Part shown: piece by piece, positions 26,889 through 38,585 of the stretch
How positions within the stretch are numbered: the stretch's first letter is position 1
How the letters are laid out: the number at the start of each line of letters is the position of its first letter
DNA from: Symbiodinium natans
Taxonomy: Eukaryota; Sar; Dinophyceae; Suessiales; Symbiodiniaceae
NCBI GenBank assembly: GCA_905221605.1
Contig: CAJNDS010000680.1
Coordinates: 623,204-687,203 of the forward strand
Length of the DNA stretch: 64,000 bases
Reading direction: 5' to 3'
Notes under the pieces: generated by a model
Database searches by the model: none
What the model saw: the letters and a program-made list of their open reading frames with translations, nothing else
Told to the model about the DNA's origin: nothing
Translations under genes and position numbers: made by a program

Positions 26889-28931
26889 CATCGCTCAGCC
26901 AAGGACACCAGCGCAGGCAAGGCGGACGACGACCCTTCGCGCTCTGCTGTTTGCCAGAGGCTCCGTGAGATGGCCTTCATGGACCCTTCGCATACGCACT
27001 TCATGTTCGGACGAGGCTACACGGGCCCCCTCCAAGCGCCCAAGGTGATTTGGAAGAGCAGCCAGCCACCGCGGAAAGATCATTCCTGCCCGAAGTGGCT
27101 AACAGCCACAGAATTCGAAGATCAGCCGGAGGCCAGCTTCCAGCAGATTCCAAGCATCCAATTAAACCCCTTCCCTAAGCCTTCGAACCGAAATGACGTG
27201 AAGGGCAAGGCTTCGGAACTCTTGGATTTCGCGATCTGCTGCTCCCGGAGCCCTCAATGACTCAAAGTGCCAATTACCCATCCAGGTTGCAGTTGCGAAG
27301 GTGCAGGAGTTGGCTCGGCTCATCAAGCTCTCCAGGAAGACCGTGGCCTACACGGGTGCTGGCAGCCCTGCCATGAATCTGGGGGTAGCGGGGGTCCAAG
27401 ATAGTCGTATTTTCTCGTAGGCTCCAATCCGCAAGTCGAAGCCGGGTAGATGGGAGGGATAACTTGGGTGAAGTGGGCGAGAGTTCGGGTGACGACTGCT
27501 GTAAGCCCATGCACATCTGCTGGTGCCCTAAACCCAAAACCCTAAAAACCCTAAACCCTAGAAACTGCGATGCTCCGAGGCATCTCGGCCGCTGTCATCG
27601 GCCAGGCCGCGCTCTCCGGCCAGAACACGGTGGGGTGGAAGAACAACACCCGGGCTGCCCCGCCCACCTTCACGCACCACGCCTTGGGATTTCTGGGAGC
27701 CTTGCCTCGGCACAGCAAAACTACCCTAACCAGGCTGGCAGAAAAGTTGGATGGGTTAAGAAGATGGGGAGGAAGGAATGTGGAGACCTTTGCCTTCCCG
27801 AGGACGTCAGGGCTTGCTTCATGGTTGGGTGCAGCAGAACCATGACGGCCTCCCTCAGAAGGCCGGGGCTTTCTTTTTCTGTGCGCTTCTTCGTAGGCCC
27901 TGTAGCATTCACGGCTAGTGCCGTTCAGGCTGTTGCCCTGTGAAGGCTGGCTTTCCACAAGAACGCATCAATGAGATCCACGGCAGCTGGTATGACCCCA
28001 GCAATCCCGTCGTTTGCCTCAGTAGTCACATGATGTCACAGGCATTCGTGGCCATGCTGGAATGAGTAGGCTCCTCCACGCTGAGGTGGTCAAGTATAGT
28101 GGGACTCTCCATGACAAGTCTTATCCATGGATGCGGGAAGATGCAGAAACAGCTGACCTTTGCCTGGTCCTTGGCACAAGCCTGGGTGGTCTCAATGCGG
28201 ACCAGGCGCCGTGGGTTCACAAATGCTTGCCCAGTAAGGATATTTAACGGTTTAACGGCTGGTTGGAAGATGGAAGATATGGAAGGAGGCAAGTCCTGGC
28301 TCTTTTGTTGACTGCTTGGGAAACTTTTGAGGTAGCCACCAAGACTGCAGACCGGACACTGCTACCGCCAGCGCCGGCCAGTGGTGTCTTGGCTCCAGGC
28401 GCCTGGATCTCGCTTCGACGTCCTGGCACAGCTCTGAAGGGACTGGTGACAGCCGTGGGTGACAGGACAATCCAGGTGCGCTTCCGCTCAAGCAGCGATG
28501 AGGACTCTGAGGAAGAGGACGACCGCTTGGCAGAGGCTGTAACCCTGTCCAAAGACGAGCGCTTCGAGATCCTTCCATCCGTTGGTGGGGGCTTGGGCAC
28601 TGTGATCCTAAACCTACAGCAAACAGCGCAGGACGGGAAGATGACGCTGCGCCTTTTCGGCAAGTCGGATGACATCCTCCGCATGCTGCTGCCAGAGCTT
28701 GGCTTTGGCCTTAGCATCGTGCGGCCGCCTGAATGGCCGAGGCAGGACAGGGCACTGGTGCCATACGACAAGGAGGGTCGGCGCAGCTCGGGCAAGCGCA
28801 TGTGGCTGGACCTTCGAAAAGGACAAGCGATCCGCATAACGCCCGGGCACAACATCCAGGGAGCGAAGCAGCCTGCCTATATGCACATCGGTGCAAAGAG
28901 GCCCATAGTCATCAAGGGAGAGACTAAGCAG
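26889..28931 (+). CDS. Divergent sirtuin (NAD-dependent deacylase-like), seven exons
   Basis: Exons by eye: 26889-27131, 27286-27361, 27580-27698, 27811-27861, 27946-28008, 28086-28205, 28332-about 28931. Most introns are GC-AG and the frames join. Sirtuin marks: VAYTGAG/ISAAV (NAD binding), VQQNHDGLPQKAG, the catalytic-His motif NEIHGSWYDPSN, and LVLGTSLGGLNAD near the Rossmann end. It lacks the usual GIPDFR loop (reads VIGQAALSGQNTVGW) and lacks the zinc-binding Cys pairs after the His. The last exon continues with a conserved-looking region (GTVILNLQQTAQDGKMTLRL, IGAKRPIVIKGE). The second intron holds CCCTAAA repeats. The true 3' end is uncertain. Confidence 0.8.
27528..27561 (+). repeat. 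Telomere-type repeats inside a sirtuin intron
   Basis: Degenerate CCCTAAA units within the GC-AG intron 27362-27579. Confidence 0.75.
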
Positions 28932-30824
28932 CCTGGGGTTGGGCTCGGCCACGTCCTGAACCGTTGCAACACAACCTGTAGCTTCATCTTGCAGATCGAT
29001 GCTTGGCAGTTCTTTGCAGCTCCTCTCTGCAACTGCTTGCCCTGCAGCCTCATCTCCACCGCATCGTTCTTCTTCTTCTGCTTCTTCTTCCTTTTTCTTT
29101 CGCCTTTGCTTTTGATTGCAACCTTCCCAGTAGCAGTCGGTCGAATGCCGCTGAGGAAGGGGTCCAAATGCGTTTGGGTGTCTGGTGGCTCGAGAGCGCC
29201 ATGCGAGGCGGGGTGACCCACTTGCCGATTGTGAACAGAGACCCCTCCTTCGAGGACTAGATTTGCATGATGACTGCCGGCGACCGTTCCAAACCTGAGC
29301 ACCCTAAACCCTAAACCATAAACCCGAAACCCTAAACTCTAAACCCCTAAACCCCTAAACCCCTGAACCTTTCATCTGGCCAAGATCTTCTAAGAAGGTC
29401 CCCTGGCCATGCCGCTGTACAGATGGCAGCATGATGGAAAAGCGCCAGTCCAGGTGAAGAGAGACCGCTCAAAAGCATCTTCTCTGGCAAGTCTGACACT
29501 CAATCTCTGACCGAGGCCCGCACCTTTGTTGGACAACCCAAGTGTGGCGCTGTGCACCGGCCTGCTTCTGCTTCTCTGTTGGCTGTCATGTATATGATCA
29601 TGTTTGTGTCCAGCAAAGTGTGCTCTGTACTGAAGTTCAGCAGCGGTTTTGCACATCAACTCATATCAGGTGCGTCATCTCCATGGCCATGGACTTTTTC
29701 CTCTTCTTCGTGAGTTCTCTTGGGGAGACTTGGTCGCGGAGATGTTCTAACCACCCACCAGCAGCATCTGGCCCTCGCGTTTTGCATCAGGTTATTTTCG
29801 CAAGCTTGCCCGGACCCCAGCGATGAGCTGATCGAAAATTAGTCGATGGCTTTGAGGGATAGGCACATCATGCGTCGACCCGAATCAGCTTAGATTGCAA
29901 CAAAGCTGCGACATTCCGCTGTGGTGGTTCCTGGCGCTGGTAGGCGGCCGCGTGTTGTTTTTGCCACAGCCCGCGACAATTCCCTCTGACCCTAAAACCC
30001 TCCAGACATCCCGAAGCTCTAAGCGCGGATACCCCTACAGCCCTAGACCTGTCTGCGAAGCACGCGAAAAGTGCTCTTTTGAGGTGGCATGCGGGTAGAC
30101 AAAGTGTGAAATTCACCTAGTTTCTGTGTGACCAGGCGAATACGGTGACTTTTCGGATCAATGGCATAGCTTAGCAGCAAGATGCAAGTCTCTTACGTGC
30201 TTCGTATTCAAAAGCCCCTAATCCCTACATGTTAAAGCCCCAAACTCAACACGGTCCGGAAAGACTTCACTGTTCAGGGCTGGTGGCCTCCATCAGCGCA
30301 GTGCTCTATGCCAAGATGGCGTGGACGGAACATGGCAGCGACAGGCCAGAAAACGGGTTTCGTCTGTTTCTTTCGTCAAGACCATTTTGGGATTAGGGTT
30401 TGGTTTAGGGCCTAGGGCTTCGGGTTAAGGGTTTAGGGTCGAAGGGCAAAAGGCCATCCACCATGTGTTTTTTACCGCCGGTTTGCAGCATTTCTCGGTC
30501 GTATTGGGTTTGTCCAACTTGTTCAGCCGAGCCGTCAGAGGGCGTAAGCTTGTATTCATAGTCACGTTCAGACACCTCGCAGCGTCATGGCACCTTCGTC
30601 GCAGGTGAAGCTTGACAACACAACATTCCCCGACATGTAAGATGATTTCATTGTTTCAGACTTGCAGGGACGGAAGCTGTCAAATCATGTCAAGACAGGT
30701 GCCTAGGCCATGTCAGGGCATCTTTTTGCATTCGTACTTGCACAGTTTACCCAGGTCCTACCGGTTCATTTTGTAGATGCCCGGCGTGAGTGTGCAGTCG
30801 TGAAAAAGTCAAGAAAAATTCGCC
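28932..30824. other. Host intergenic or intron DNA, no gene named
   Basis: A CT-rich tract (29060-29125), degenerate CCCTAAA repeats (29301-29371) and TTTAGGG-like fragments (30385-30440). A rightward open frame continues from the last sirtuin exon to 29216 but its composition is not protein-like. Confidence 0.5.
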
Positions 30825-31502
30825 ATGCGCGCAGATCATGGCTTGTCAACTGTGGTTGCAGTCGGAGCAGCTGCCATTTCGACCCTGCTGGTATTGAGAG
30901 CCCTTCGTCGACGTGCGTCTCCCATTATCACCTCCAAACTGGCTTGCCGATGTGGGAAGATTCAGGGTGAAATCTCAGCCATTCACCAGGACTCCATCCG
31001 CATTAACTGCTACTGTAGTGATTGCCGACAGTATGCCAAATTCATTGCATCCCTGGGGCAGCAAGACGACACCACGATTGGAGAGTGTGGAGACTCTCGA
31101 GTGGTGCAAGTGTGCAAAAGTGCGCTCAAGATAACGGAAGGACAAGGACTCATCAAGCTTGCGAGAAAGGCCGCCAAACCAGATGGCAAAGGACAGGTTT
31201 ACATGCATCGATACTACGCAAGCTGCTGCAGTGTACCGCTCTACAACACCGTAGACTTCTTGGGATTCGTGGGTGTCTTCACAGATTTCTTGGACGAGCG
31301 ATGCAAGGAATATGCAGGCCCTGTACGCATGTTTCCGGAAGAAGCCCTAAGTACTCCACCCAACCCGGAAGCCGATATAGTTGTGCCGGACTTCTTGTGG
31401 AAGCTTCTTCGCTATCAATGGTGGCGAAAATGCGGCCCATTCGACTACACGCAGGAGCCCGTGTACTGGGCAACTGTTTCTGACTCGAAGAAGGGCGATT
31501 GA
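30825..31502 (+). CDS. GFA/CENP-V-like (DUF6151-type) zinc protein with N-terminal membrane anchor
   Basis: A 225-aa intact single-exon frame. Residues 7-28 (LSTVVAVGAAAISTLLVLRA) form a likely membrane anchor. The GFA-type fold follows: CRCGKIQGEI (about 41-50) and INCYCSDCRQYAKF (about 58-71) supply zinc ligands, with a later ASCCSVPLYN. Proteins of this group bind zinc and are related to glutathione-dependent formaldehyde-activating enzymes; the reaction of DUF6151 members is not known. It ends VSDSKKGD. An in-frame genomic ATG and no needed introns make this the most certain complete host gene in the window. Confidence 0.85.
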   Translation: MRADHGLSTVVAVGAAAISTLLVLRALRRRASPIITSKLACRCGKIQGEISAIHQDSIRINCYCSDCRQYAKFIASLGQQDDTTIGECGDSRVVQVCKSALKITEGQGLIKLARKAAKPDGKGQVYMHRYYASCCSVPLYNTVDFLGFVGVFTDFLDERCKEYAGPVRMFPEEALSTPPNPEADIVVPDFLWKLLRYQWWRKCGPFDYTQEPVYWATVSDSKKGD

Positions 31503-31534
31503 TTTGGAAAATGAGCTTGGCGAGCGAAATCTAT

Positions 31535-31603
31535 AGCATCCATAGCATCCATAGCATCCATAGCAGACATAGCAGCCATAGCAGCCAAAGCAGCCATAGC
31601 ACC
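31535..31603 (+). repeat. 9-bp minisatellite (CATAGCATC / CATAGCAGC)
   Basis: About eight tandem copies starting 30 bases after the GFA-like stop codon, so probably in its 3' UTR. Confidence 0.85.
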
Positions 31604-33461
31604 CGTGTTGAGAGCCTTGATTGTTCGGAACGCTTGAGGACGTGGACGATTCACGGTTCTCTGGCCCTGGTCTGGTGCTCATTTGGAAGCTCTGGTGTGC
31701 CTCCGAAACTTGGAGAAAGCCTTTATTAAGGTCGTCTTCCTGGTGCAAGGAGGCACCATGGTTTGGGGTGGATATCTCTGCTGGCTTGTGCGGCACTCAA
31801 GGCACTTGGGGCCACTTTGCACAAAGGGAGCACCACTTTTTGTTGCCAGCTTGAGAGTATTGAGGCCTTGGCGAGCTCACAATGTGCCGTTGCTGCTTCC
31901 TTACCAACGACGAAAGCGATCGGAGAAGTTTTCATGATGGCGCCCCGTTCCCCAGGATGTGCTGAACTTCACCCTTGTGTGCACTGCCCCGCGCTCGGCT
32001 GCAGAAACCGAACCTGTCTTAAATCAGTTCCTGCCATGCCCTCGTAGTTTTGCTTTGGATTTCGAGGGCCTGCTGGCACTGATCGAGCTCATCGGCTTCT
32101 TCTCGGCAGTGCCCCTACAGTGCAGATGCCATCATTTAGGGACTCCGAAACGCAAAGCAGCTGCAGGTGTACTTCGTCTTCATCCCTTCCTTCATGATGC
32201 AGCTTCGTGATGCTGCGAAGTTTACGTAGTGGCGGCCTGAGCATCTTGGACAAGAGCCTTTGTTGTGCCTATCAGAAGCAACTCACACCTCCGAACGTGG
32301 CCTGTGTGGCTTGAGCACTGTGTCAAAGACATAAGCAGCCAAAACGACAGCAACGTCTCACTTGCAGTTCTTTCTTAGGCAGACAAGGCATGGTTCCAAT
32401 GCCCTGCAGATCCACATGCCAAAGTCTTCAAAGCAGTCATCGCTTAAACCCTTCCACAGAGTTGCGTCTGTCATGGACACGAGAAGGTCTTCTTAGAGCA
32501 AGGCGGGCAGAAGTCGAGCTGTCGTGCCAGATCGAAACGATTTGCCTCCGACGGCAGTTTTTGTCTTCATGCTTTTTTTGCCTTCAGGAATGCAGGATCG
32601 GCTTCGACCCAGCCAAGCACTGCTCTCGAAGGCCCTAACACCTTGATGGCCTCTGCTGGTGCTGAAGCATGACGAAGCAAGCCTCAACTCAGGTGGACGA
32701 TGCCGCTGTCGCAACAGCTGCAAAGCGCAAGGCGCGTCTGTCGTGCAGTGATGGGAATGGTGTTAGTTAGCCTCCACTTGGCCCCTACTTGCAGGTCACA
32801 GCATGCAAATCTTTGGGCGTGATGACGTCGCTGGCAGCTGGGTGGAGTTCAGGCCTCAAAGAGCTTGATCTTCGCATTGCAAACCCCGAGGCTTGTCTGC
32901 TGTATGGCCTCGCCTTTCTTGCTCTGGGCTCGCTCCTTGCATCGTCACTCTCGCCGCGAGAGCCCACTGTCTTCTCCTTCCAGGACTCGGCCAGAGAACT
33001 GAAAGCATCCTTCATGTGACGCTCGAACACAGGAGCTGCCTGCAGGGGTGGACACGCTTGTGCTTGACCTCAAGTCCTGCATAGTTGATATTTTGCCAAT
33101 GGCTGGCTTCTTGACTGCACGTCAGATGGCGCATGGCATGCCTGCCTCTAGCAGCTTCAGTGCTTGGCAGTGCTTGGCTTATTGCTGTCAAACGCATGCT
33201 TTGGCTCCAGACGGTGAGGGCTAACAAACCAGGATCTATGCGCATGGGGTTCGCGATTGAAGGCTTCTTGGTTGATGTAGACACCGGTGTAAGCTCACTG
33301 CCACATGCTCATACCTGACTTCGTGCAGTAGTCTGTGCCTCCAAACGGCAAACGTCTTCCACATGCTTCCAAGATGAAGGGTACGCACGGCCACAATAGG
33401 AATGCAGAACGCAAAGCTATTTGCGTGATCACGCCATGCTCTTGGCATCATCGCTCTGGGA
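31604..33461. other. Host DNA with one exon-like piece
   Basis: Positions 32792-33019 read rightward as VTACKSLGVMTSLAAGWSSG and then LLYGLAFLALGSLLASSL, preceded by an AG and ending in a stop; it may be the last exon of an unknown gene with a membrane helix. Nothing else recognised. Confidence 0.35.
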
Positions 33462-34373
33462 ATGGAGTCTGAAGAGCTTCTGGCTGGTGGTGGATGTCAA
33501 GAGCATCAAGAACCTGGCCCCGCTGTGACTCGAAGTGGCTCCCAAGCCCAGGATGGCCCGGCGGCGCCGTTGTCACGATGGAATCGGGCGGATCTGGCCC
33601 TCCGCAAGGCGTGCCAAAACGCCGACCTTTTTGCAATGCGATTTGCTTTGGCGCGAGGTGCCGGCATGTGCGCAGACAAAAGTGGCAAAACAGCCCTCCA
33701 CTATGCCACACGCGTCGGGTTCTACGAAGGCGTCCGCGAGCTACTGGTGCAAGGCTTCGATCCTAACATCATAGACTGCCATGGTGGGCGGCCAGTTGAT
33801 GAAGCAGAAACTTGGAGCGCAAAGGCTTCAAACGCGGCGCAGCGCAAAGCCTGCCTGGACTGTCGTGACTGCCTTGTGAGTTTCCATGGTCGTCGCTGTG
33901 ACCCACATGAGCGAGATGATACGGCAACTTTTCTACATCGGCGACGCTCTCTTCAAGACATGGTGAGAAACCGCGATGGGCAACATGCTCACATTCCCTG
34001 GGAGGATGATCTGGATCGCTTGGACGTATTGCTGAATGCGTCTGGTGGTTCTGCTGCAGCTAGTTCCGCCAGCACGGGCCGTGCTACAGCGTTCAACGTC
34101 ACGTCCAGCACCGCCAGTACCGCTCCTGGCCCTCCCTTCGGGCCTGTTTCTGGTATGATGTTTGAGCATGTGGCACCCCGCGCTCCCAGCGCAAACACCA
34201 CAAGCGCTGCCGCAGGCACGCGTCCGCCAAAGAAAGCGGCGCAGCGACAAAGGCTTTGGGGTGATGTTGTGTCCGCGTACAAGTACAAGAACCTGCATGT
34301 TCGAAAGTCCTCTACGGCAGATGCGACACCAATTGAGCCAGTGGATCCGAGGAACGAGACGGTGTACCTGTGA
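33462..34373 (+). CDS. Ankyrin-repeat protein
   Basis: A 303-aa intact frame. Residues about 42-115 hold two or three ankyrin repeats: ALRKACQNADLFAMRFALAR, then SGKTALHYATRVGFYEGVRE with LLVQGFDPNIID and HGGRPVDEAE. These usually mediate protein binding. The following 190 residues are unrecognised, Ser/Ala/Pro-rich in the middle, with a basic tail (RPPKKAAQRQRLWGDVVSAY) before NETVYL. No introns are needed. A start slightly upstream on another exon cannot be excluded. Confidence 0.75.
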   Translation: MESEELLAGGGCQEHQEPGPAVTRSGSQAQDGPAAPLSRWNRADLALRKACQNADLFAMRFALARGAGMCADKSGKTALHYATRVGFYEGVRELLVQGFDPNIIDCHGGRPVDEAETWSAKASNAAQRKACLDCRDCLVSFHGRRCDPHERDDTATFLHRRRSLQDMVRNRDGQHAHIPWEDDLDRLDVLLNASGGSAAASSASTGRATAFNVTSSTASTAPGPPFGPVSGMMFEHVAPRAPSANTTSAAAGTRPPKKAAQRQRLWGDVVSAYKYKNLHVRKSSTADATPIEPVDPRNETVYL

Positions 34374-35734
34374 TCTTGGTGTTGGCCGATGGCACTTTGC
34401 GGCATAAGACAAAAAAGCCGTCTTTGCGATGAGTCACGAGCTATATCAAGGGTCATTGCTTTCATAAAAGCCCGTATAGGCACCTGTAGACGCCCTAGAC
34501 TAGCCCCTAGAGCCGAAGGCTTGGATCAGACAGAAGCTTGCTGGTCGTCCTGAGGTTCAGGCCTGGCCTTCACAGAAACTACCCTGGGCAGCGCCACGTC
34601 GAGTGTCCAACAGGAGCTTGGGGGGATTTTTCAGACGGGGAATCGTCGACAAAAACTCTTCAACTCCCCAGCGCCAGTAAATCCCCCCCCGCAGCTCCCC
34701 AACTCCACAAACGCCCCAAGTCCCCAACGCCCGAGCCTCAACGTGCAATCAGCCTTCCTGGCCCGCCCGTGTTTTTGAAGGGTTTCGAGCTTGGGGCTCG
34801 AAGCTTTGCATTTTTTCTTTCCAGGGCTCTGGGGGTTTGTTTGGCTCGTGCAGCCTTGCAGCTAAGGGTTTGCACTCCGCGTACACCAAATACAGAAGGG
34901 GCACGTGTTTTCAACTTCGTCCTCAACTCGGACTACGACGAGGCTTTTTTGGCCATCCAATCCCCCCAACATCCCCCAACTTTCCGACGCCCCAACTTCC
35001 AAACTCCAACGCCCTACCGCCGCAGAATTCCCCGACATCCCACGCCCAATGCCCAACTTCCCAACTTCCCAACTCCCAATGTCCCCAACGGCCAACATCC
35101 CTCAACTCCTCAACCCCTCAACCCCACAAACCCCCCCCAACGCCCCGACTCCCAACTCTCCCAACGCGTGTGCAACTCCCAGGACCTGAGCTTCGGGCGG
35201 CTGCTTCTGGCATGCTCTGGCCCAGCAAATGACAAAGGGGAGGAGGCGTCCGCACGCATCGTCTCATCGTCTCACTGTGACCATCTGCGAGCCACAAGCC
35301 CAGCCTGACCCATCCTGAGACCTACAGGCTGTCGCCAAGCTGGAAATTGGAAGCAATGTGCAGTGGAGGCTGACGCAGGCACCAAAACACCCTGTTGGGG
35401 ATCACTTACAGAACCTCTTGTGTGATGAAGTATACCATGTAAACCATGTAAACCATGTAAACCATGTAAACCATGTAAACCATGTAAACCATGTAAACCA
35501 GATGTAAAACCAGATGTAAACCAGATGTAAACCAGTTGTAAACCAGATGTAAACCCGACTGTTGCGTCTTGAAGCCCTTGAAGTTGAGAGGTCAATCTTG
35601 ATGCCGGTGGGCGGAGCCTTCTGCGAATTGGAGGGCCTGTCTACTTAGGTAGCGCGCTCTTCATCTCAGGCCAGATCTTCATCATGTCGACGCACTGGCA
35701 GACACGTAAAAAGCCATAAAAAGGCACTTTTCAA
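34374..35734. other. Host intergenic DNA with C-rich low-complexity tract
   Basis: From about 34670 to 35165 the sequence is dominated by degenerate CCCAAC/CCCCAAC units, giving long stop-free frames that are not genes. Confidence 0.6.
35433..35556 (+). repeat. 9-11 bp minisatellite (ACCATGTAA, then ACCAGATGTAA)
   Basis: Tandem copies of ACCATGTAA followed by copies of a longer variant ACCAGATGTAA. Confidence 0.9.
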
Positions 35735-36126
35735 GTGGCGAACTGCGGAGGTCCCGAGGGCATCGTGCAGCTGCAGAATGCCAGTGTGGCATCCCTCTCG
35801 GTGAACTTGGGCGGTGGCTACCTGCACCTGCAGAACATGGACTTCGGGAGCGCCAGGCCTTGGCCTCGCCCTTGTGTAGTTTTTGGTGTCATTTTCTGGT
35901 CGTTTATTGCTCACTATTTGCTATATATATATTATGTTTGTTTTCTTATTGCTGATCTTGTCGTGTCTTTTTTTTTGCAGCTTTGATACATCGATTCATT
36001 GGTCCTCCTCCGTTTCTTGCCGTAAGAAGCGCCTCTGAGGTTCACATTGGCGGATACCAGCCTGTACCTGTATGCCGCGGCCGATATGCCAGGGTTCGAC
36101 CTCACCATCAGGCCGGCGCCGAGAAA
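35735..36126 (+). CDS. Two exons of an unknown host gene (beta-rich, probably secreted or surface)
   Basis: Exon 35735-35856 (VANCGGPEGIVQLQNASVAS, then LSVNLGGGYLHLQNMDFGSA) joins in frame through a GC-AG intron (35857-36039, with an AT-rich tract and a TTTTTTTTGCAG decoy acceptor) to exon 36040-36126 (RFTLADTSLYLYAAADMPGF, DLTIRPAPRK), which ends at a GTAAGC donor. The repeating beta pattern suggests a beta-helix or adhesin-like protein. No family recognised; further exons not found. Confidence 0.5.
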
Positions 36127-38519
36127 GTAAGCTCTGGCCAGCACCGGCTTGTCATGGTTCAGGTCTGTGTCCGATGGCGATGATGATGATGTCTTACAGA
36201 GCGAAGCGCCATCTTCTCTCTGCATGTCATCTGCAACGGGCGTGCCGTGGCTTCATGTCATGCCGTCTGATTTCATTTGGGCCCGGATGGTCGGATCACC
36301 TGTGTTCAATTGTGTGTCTGGAGCTCCGGTATGGCACGTCTCGAGAGGTACCTGAAGCAGGGAATGTGACTCTCCTGAAAAAGGGCACGGCGCAGCAGAC
36401 CTATCGATTTGGGAGTGGCCTTTGCCTCAGGTCCTTAGGTCCTTAGGTCCTCAGGCGCAACATGTCGTGGAATCAGTGGAGTTGGCATCGGCAGTGCCTC
36501 TCTGTCTTGCCAGGCCCTTCCTATCGCTCAGTGATTGTGACACGTGACATCCAAGCTGCTGATAATCGCTTGTTTGTGTCACACGGCGTCGTGCGGCCAC
36601 CCGGCTGCAAGCACGCTGCACACTTGGCCCCGATGGTCAGATAGTCTCAGTGGGAGTGCTGCTTCCCTTTGCAACCCAGAGGAAGACTTGAGCGTCACAG
36701 AGTCATAGCCATCTTAACTGTGGTGCCCTGTCAGGTCTGAGCGGAGCTGCAACAACACCCTTGATACTCTCAAGGGCCAGCTCCGCCCCCAACTCGGGCC
36801 GAGACTCTGGGCAGCAGAGAGCCTGTCTTTAAGGGGCTTGGACCAGTACTGTACCCATGCTCACCCCGTCCCCAAACTTCCCGACGCCACCGAGGCTTTA
36901 CGAAGTGGGCTCAGACGATGGCGGATCTGCAAGTAGAGACCTTGCGGCAACCTGGCAGTGTTTTCCCAAGCCTGAGAAGCTGCTTCAATCCTTGAGCCGC
37001 GAACCAAATCGAAATCGTTTGGCAGCATCGAATGCAATGTCTTGTCATTCTCCAAGCAGCTTTAGCTGGAAGGTTGCTGATCTGCTGAAAGAAAGGGCTT
37101 CTGCGACCTTCCTTTGGGCTTCTCAACACGGCTACTCTAGAAAGATTGTACTCAGTTGTCTCCCACTTGTCTCTCACACCCGGATGTTGTGATGCCCGTC
37201 TTTTGTGAAGTCTCTGCGGAAGCCTTGTCTTGAAAGGTGGTCGACGCGCATCCAGTCATAACCTCTGATTTAGGCAGTAGATGATAGATTTTCATACCCT
37301 GGCTCTGCACGGGGGTTAGCCAGATTGTTCACGAAGCAGAGAAGCTAGTAGCCTCAACAGCTTCACTCACGAAGTGTTCTTTTAATTCTTACTCTATCAA
37401 GGTCACGTCCCCTCTCTTCTTGCCTTGCGTTCCCCTGTGCCCTGTCTCCAAGGCTCCATATGGTTGGACCGGCTTTGGGAAATCACCTGCAGGACATGAG
37501 CGCGAGAGGCGCGCTGCTTCGACAATGTGGGGGTAATAAGAGGGGTGCCCATGACTCTCCACCAGTCTGATGAGAAAGGCTCCTGGATCTATTCCCGCTA
37601 TGGTACCACACTGATGTGGTTTCCGCTCGTGCTCTTCCAGGTCTTTACTGCTGGACTCTACGCCCACTACTCGGGCAGTGTTTGATGTGATTCGCGCAGC
37701 GTCGCATCGAGAGCTTAATCTGGAAGCACATGAGGCCCCCGCTACCGTCCGACATGCCTCCCTGGTAAATGCGGGCCACTGCCTCACGGAGGCCTGAGGC
37801 ACCACTATCCGTGGACTCATGAACAAAGAGTAGCTGGGCTGTGCAGGAGCAACGCCTCCTCGCGCAAACCCCGGACTGTGCAGATCAGGCCCTCAGGGCT
37901 TGGGATCATGGGATACTTGCATCATAAGATTTCATGCCGCTTCTGCCTGAGGAGCCCACCAGCACGAGCCTGCGGGTCCTGGCATTGGAAGATAGCCTCC
38001 AAGCTCTTCTGCATTCTCTTCCAAGTGGACTCCTTGCCCCGACGGTTCCAAACAGCCAAGTGCTGTACGTCGAGGTGCCTGTTTTCGTGACTCCAAACAA
38101 GCACATCATGCAAAAGACTGAGAGGCCAAGAATGTCCAGCTGTGGTGCCAGGAAGGGACTGCAAAGCGGGAAGTGTATTTTCCTTCTTTTGCTGATGGCT
38201 TGGTGGATACCTTCTCCTTGACACGTGGGACGTACGTGAAGCCGCCTGCCTGAAGGGTGATGCGTCGGCTGTGCTGGCTGCTGATAAAAACGCACCTGAG
38301 GCAGGTGCGGAACGATCCCTCCTTTCTGCGGGGCTTGCTGGGACTTCTCTTCCTGATTGCCCGGGTCTGAGACGAACGAGCCTATTCGGCATTTCGTCCG
38401 GCGCCACCTGGACTTTGCTGAGCTGTCGAGGCGCTTTTCTTCCTGGCGGTCATGGGTGCACTGTTTGGATCGCGCCTTGCCAGCGAGGACACGGAAAGAA
38501 GCAGGGAGGGGGGGGGGGG
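36127..38519. other. Host DNA, no gene recognised
   Basis: GC-rich with many overlapping open frames on both strands, none with clear family marks or consistent splice junctions. Confidence 0.5.
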
Positions 38520-38585
38520 TTGGGATTTTCCCCCTCATACTAACAATCCTTAAAGTGATTTAGTACCGCTCCCATGATATCCCAA
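38520..38585 (+). mobile_element. Short MITE copy inserted in a G run
   Basis: Begins TTGGGATTTTCCCCCTCATA and ends ATATCCCAA, an imperfect inverted pair. Its left half is clearly related to the 102-bp element at 57484-57585. G runs flank it on both sides. Confidence 0.6.

Noticed and set aside
34670-35165. Long Pro/Asn-rich open frames
   Set aside because: Product of degenerate CCCAAC repeats, open on several frames at once.
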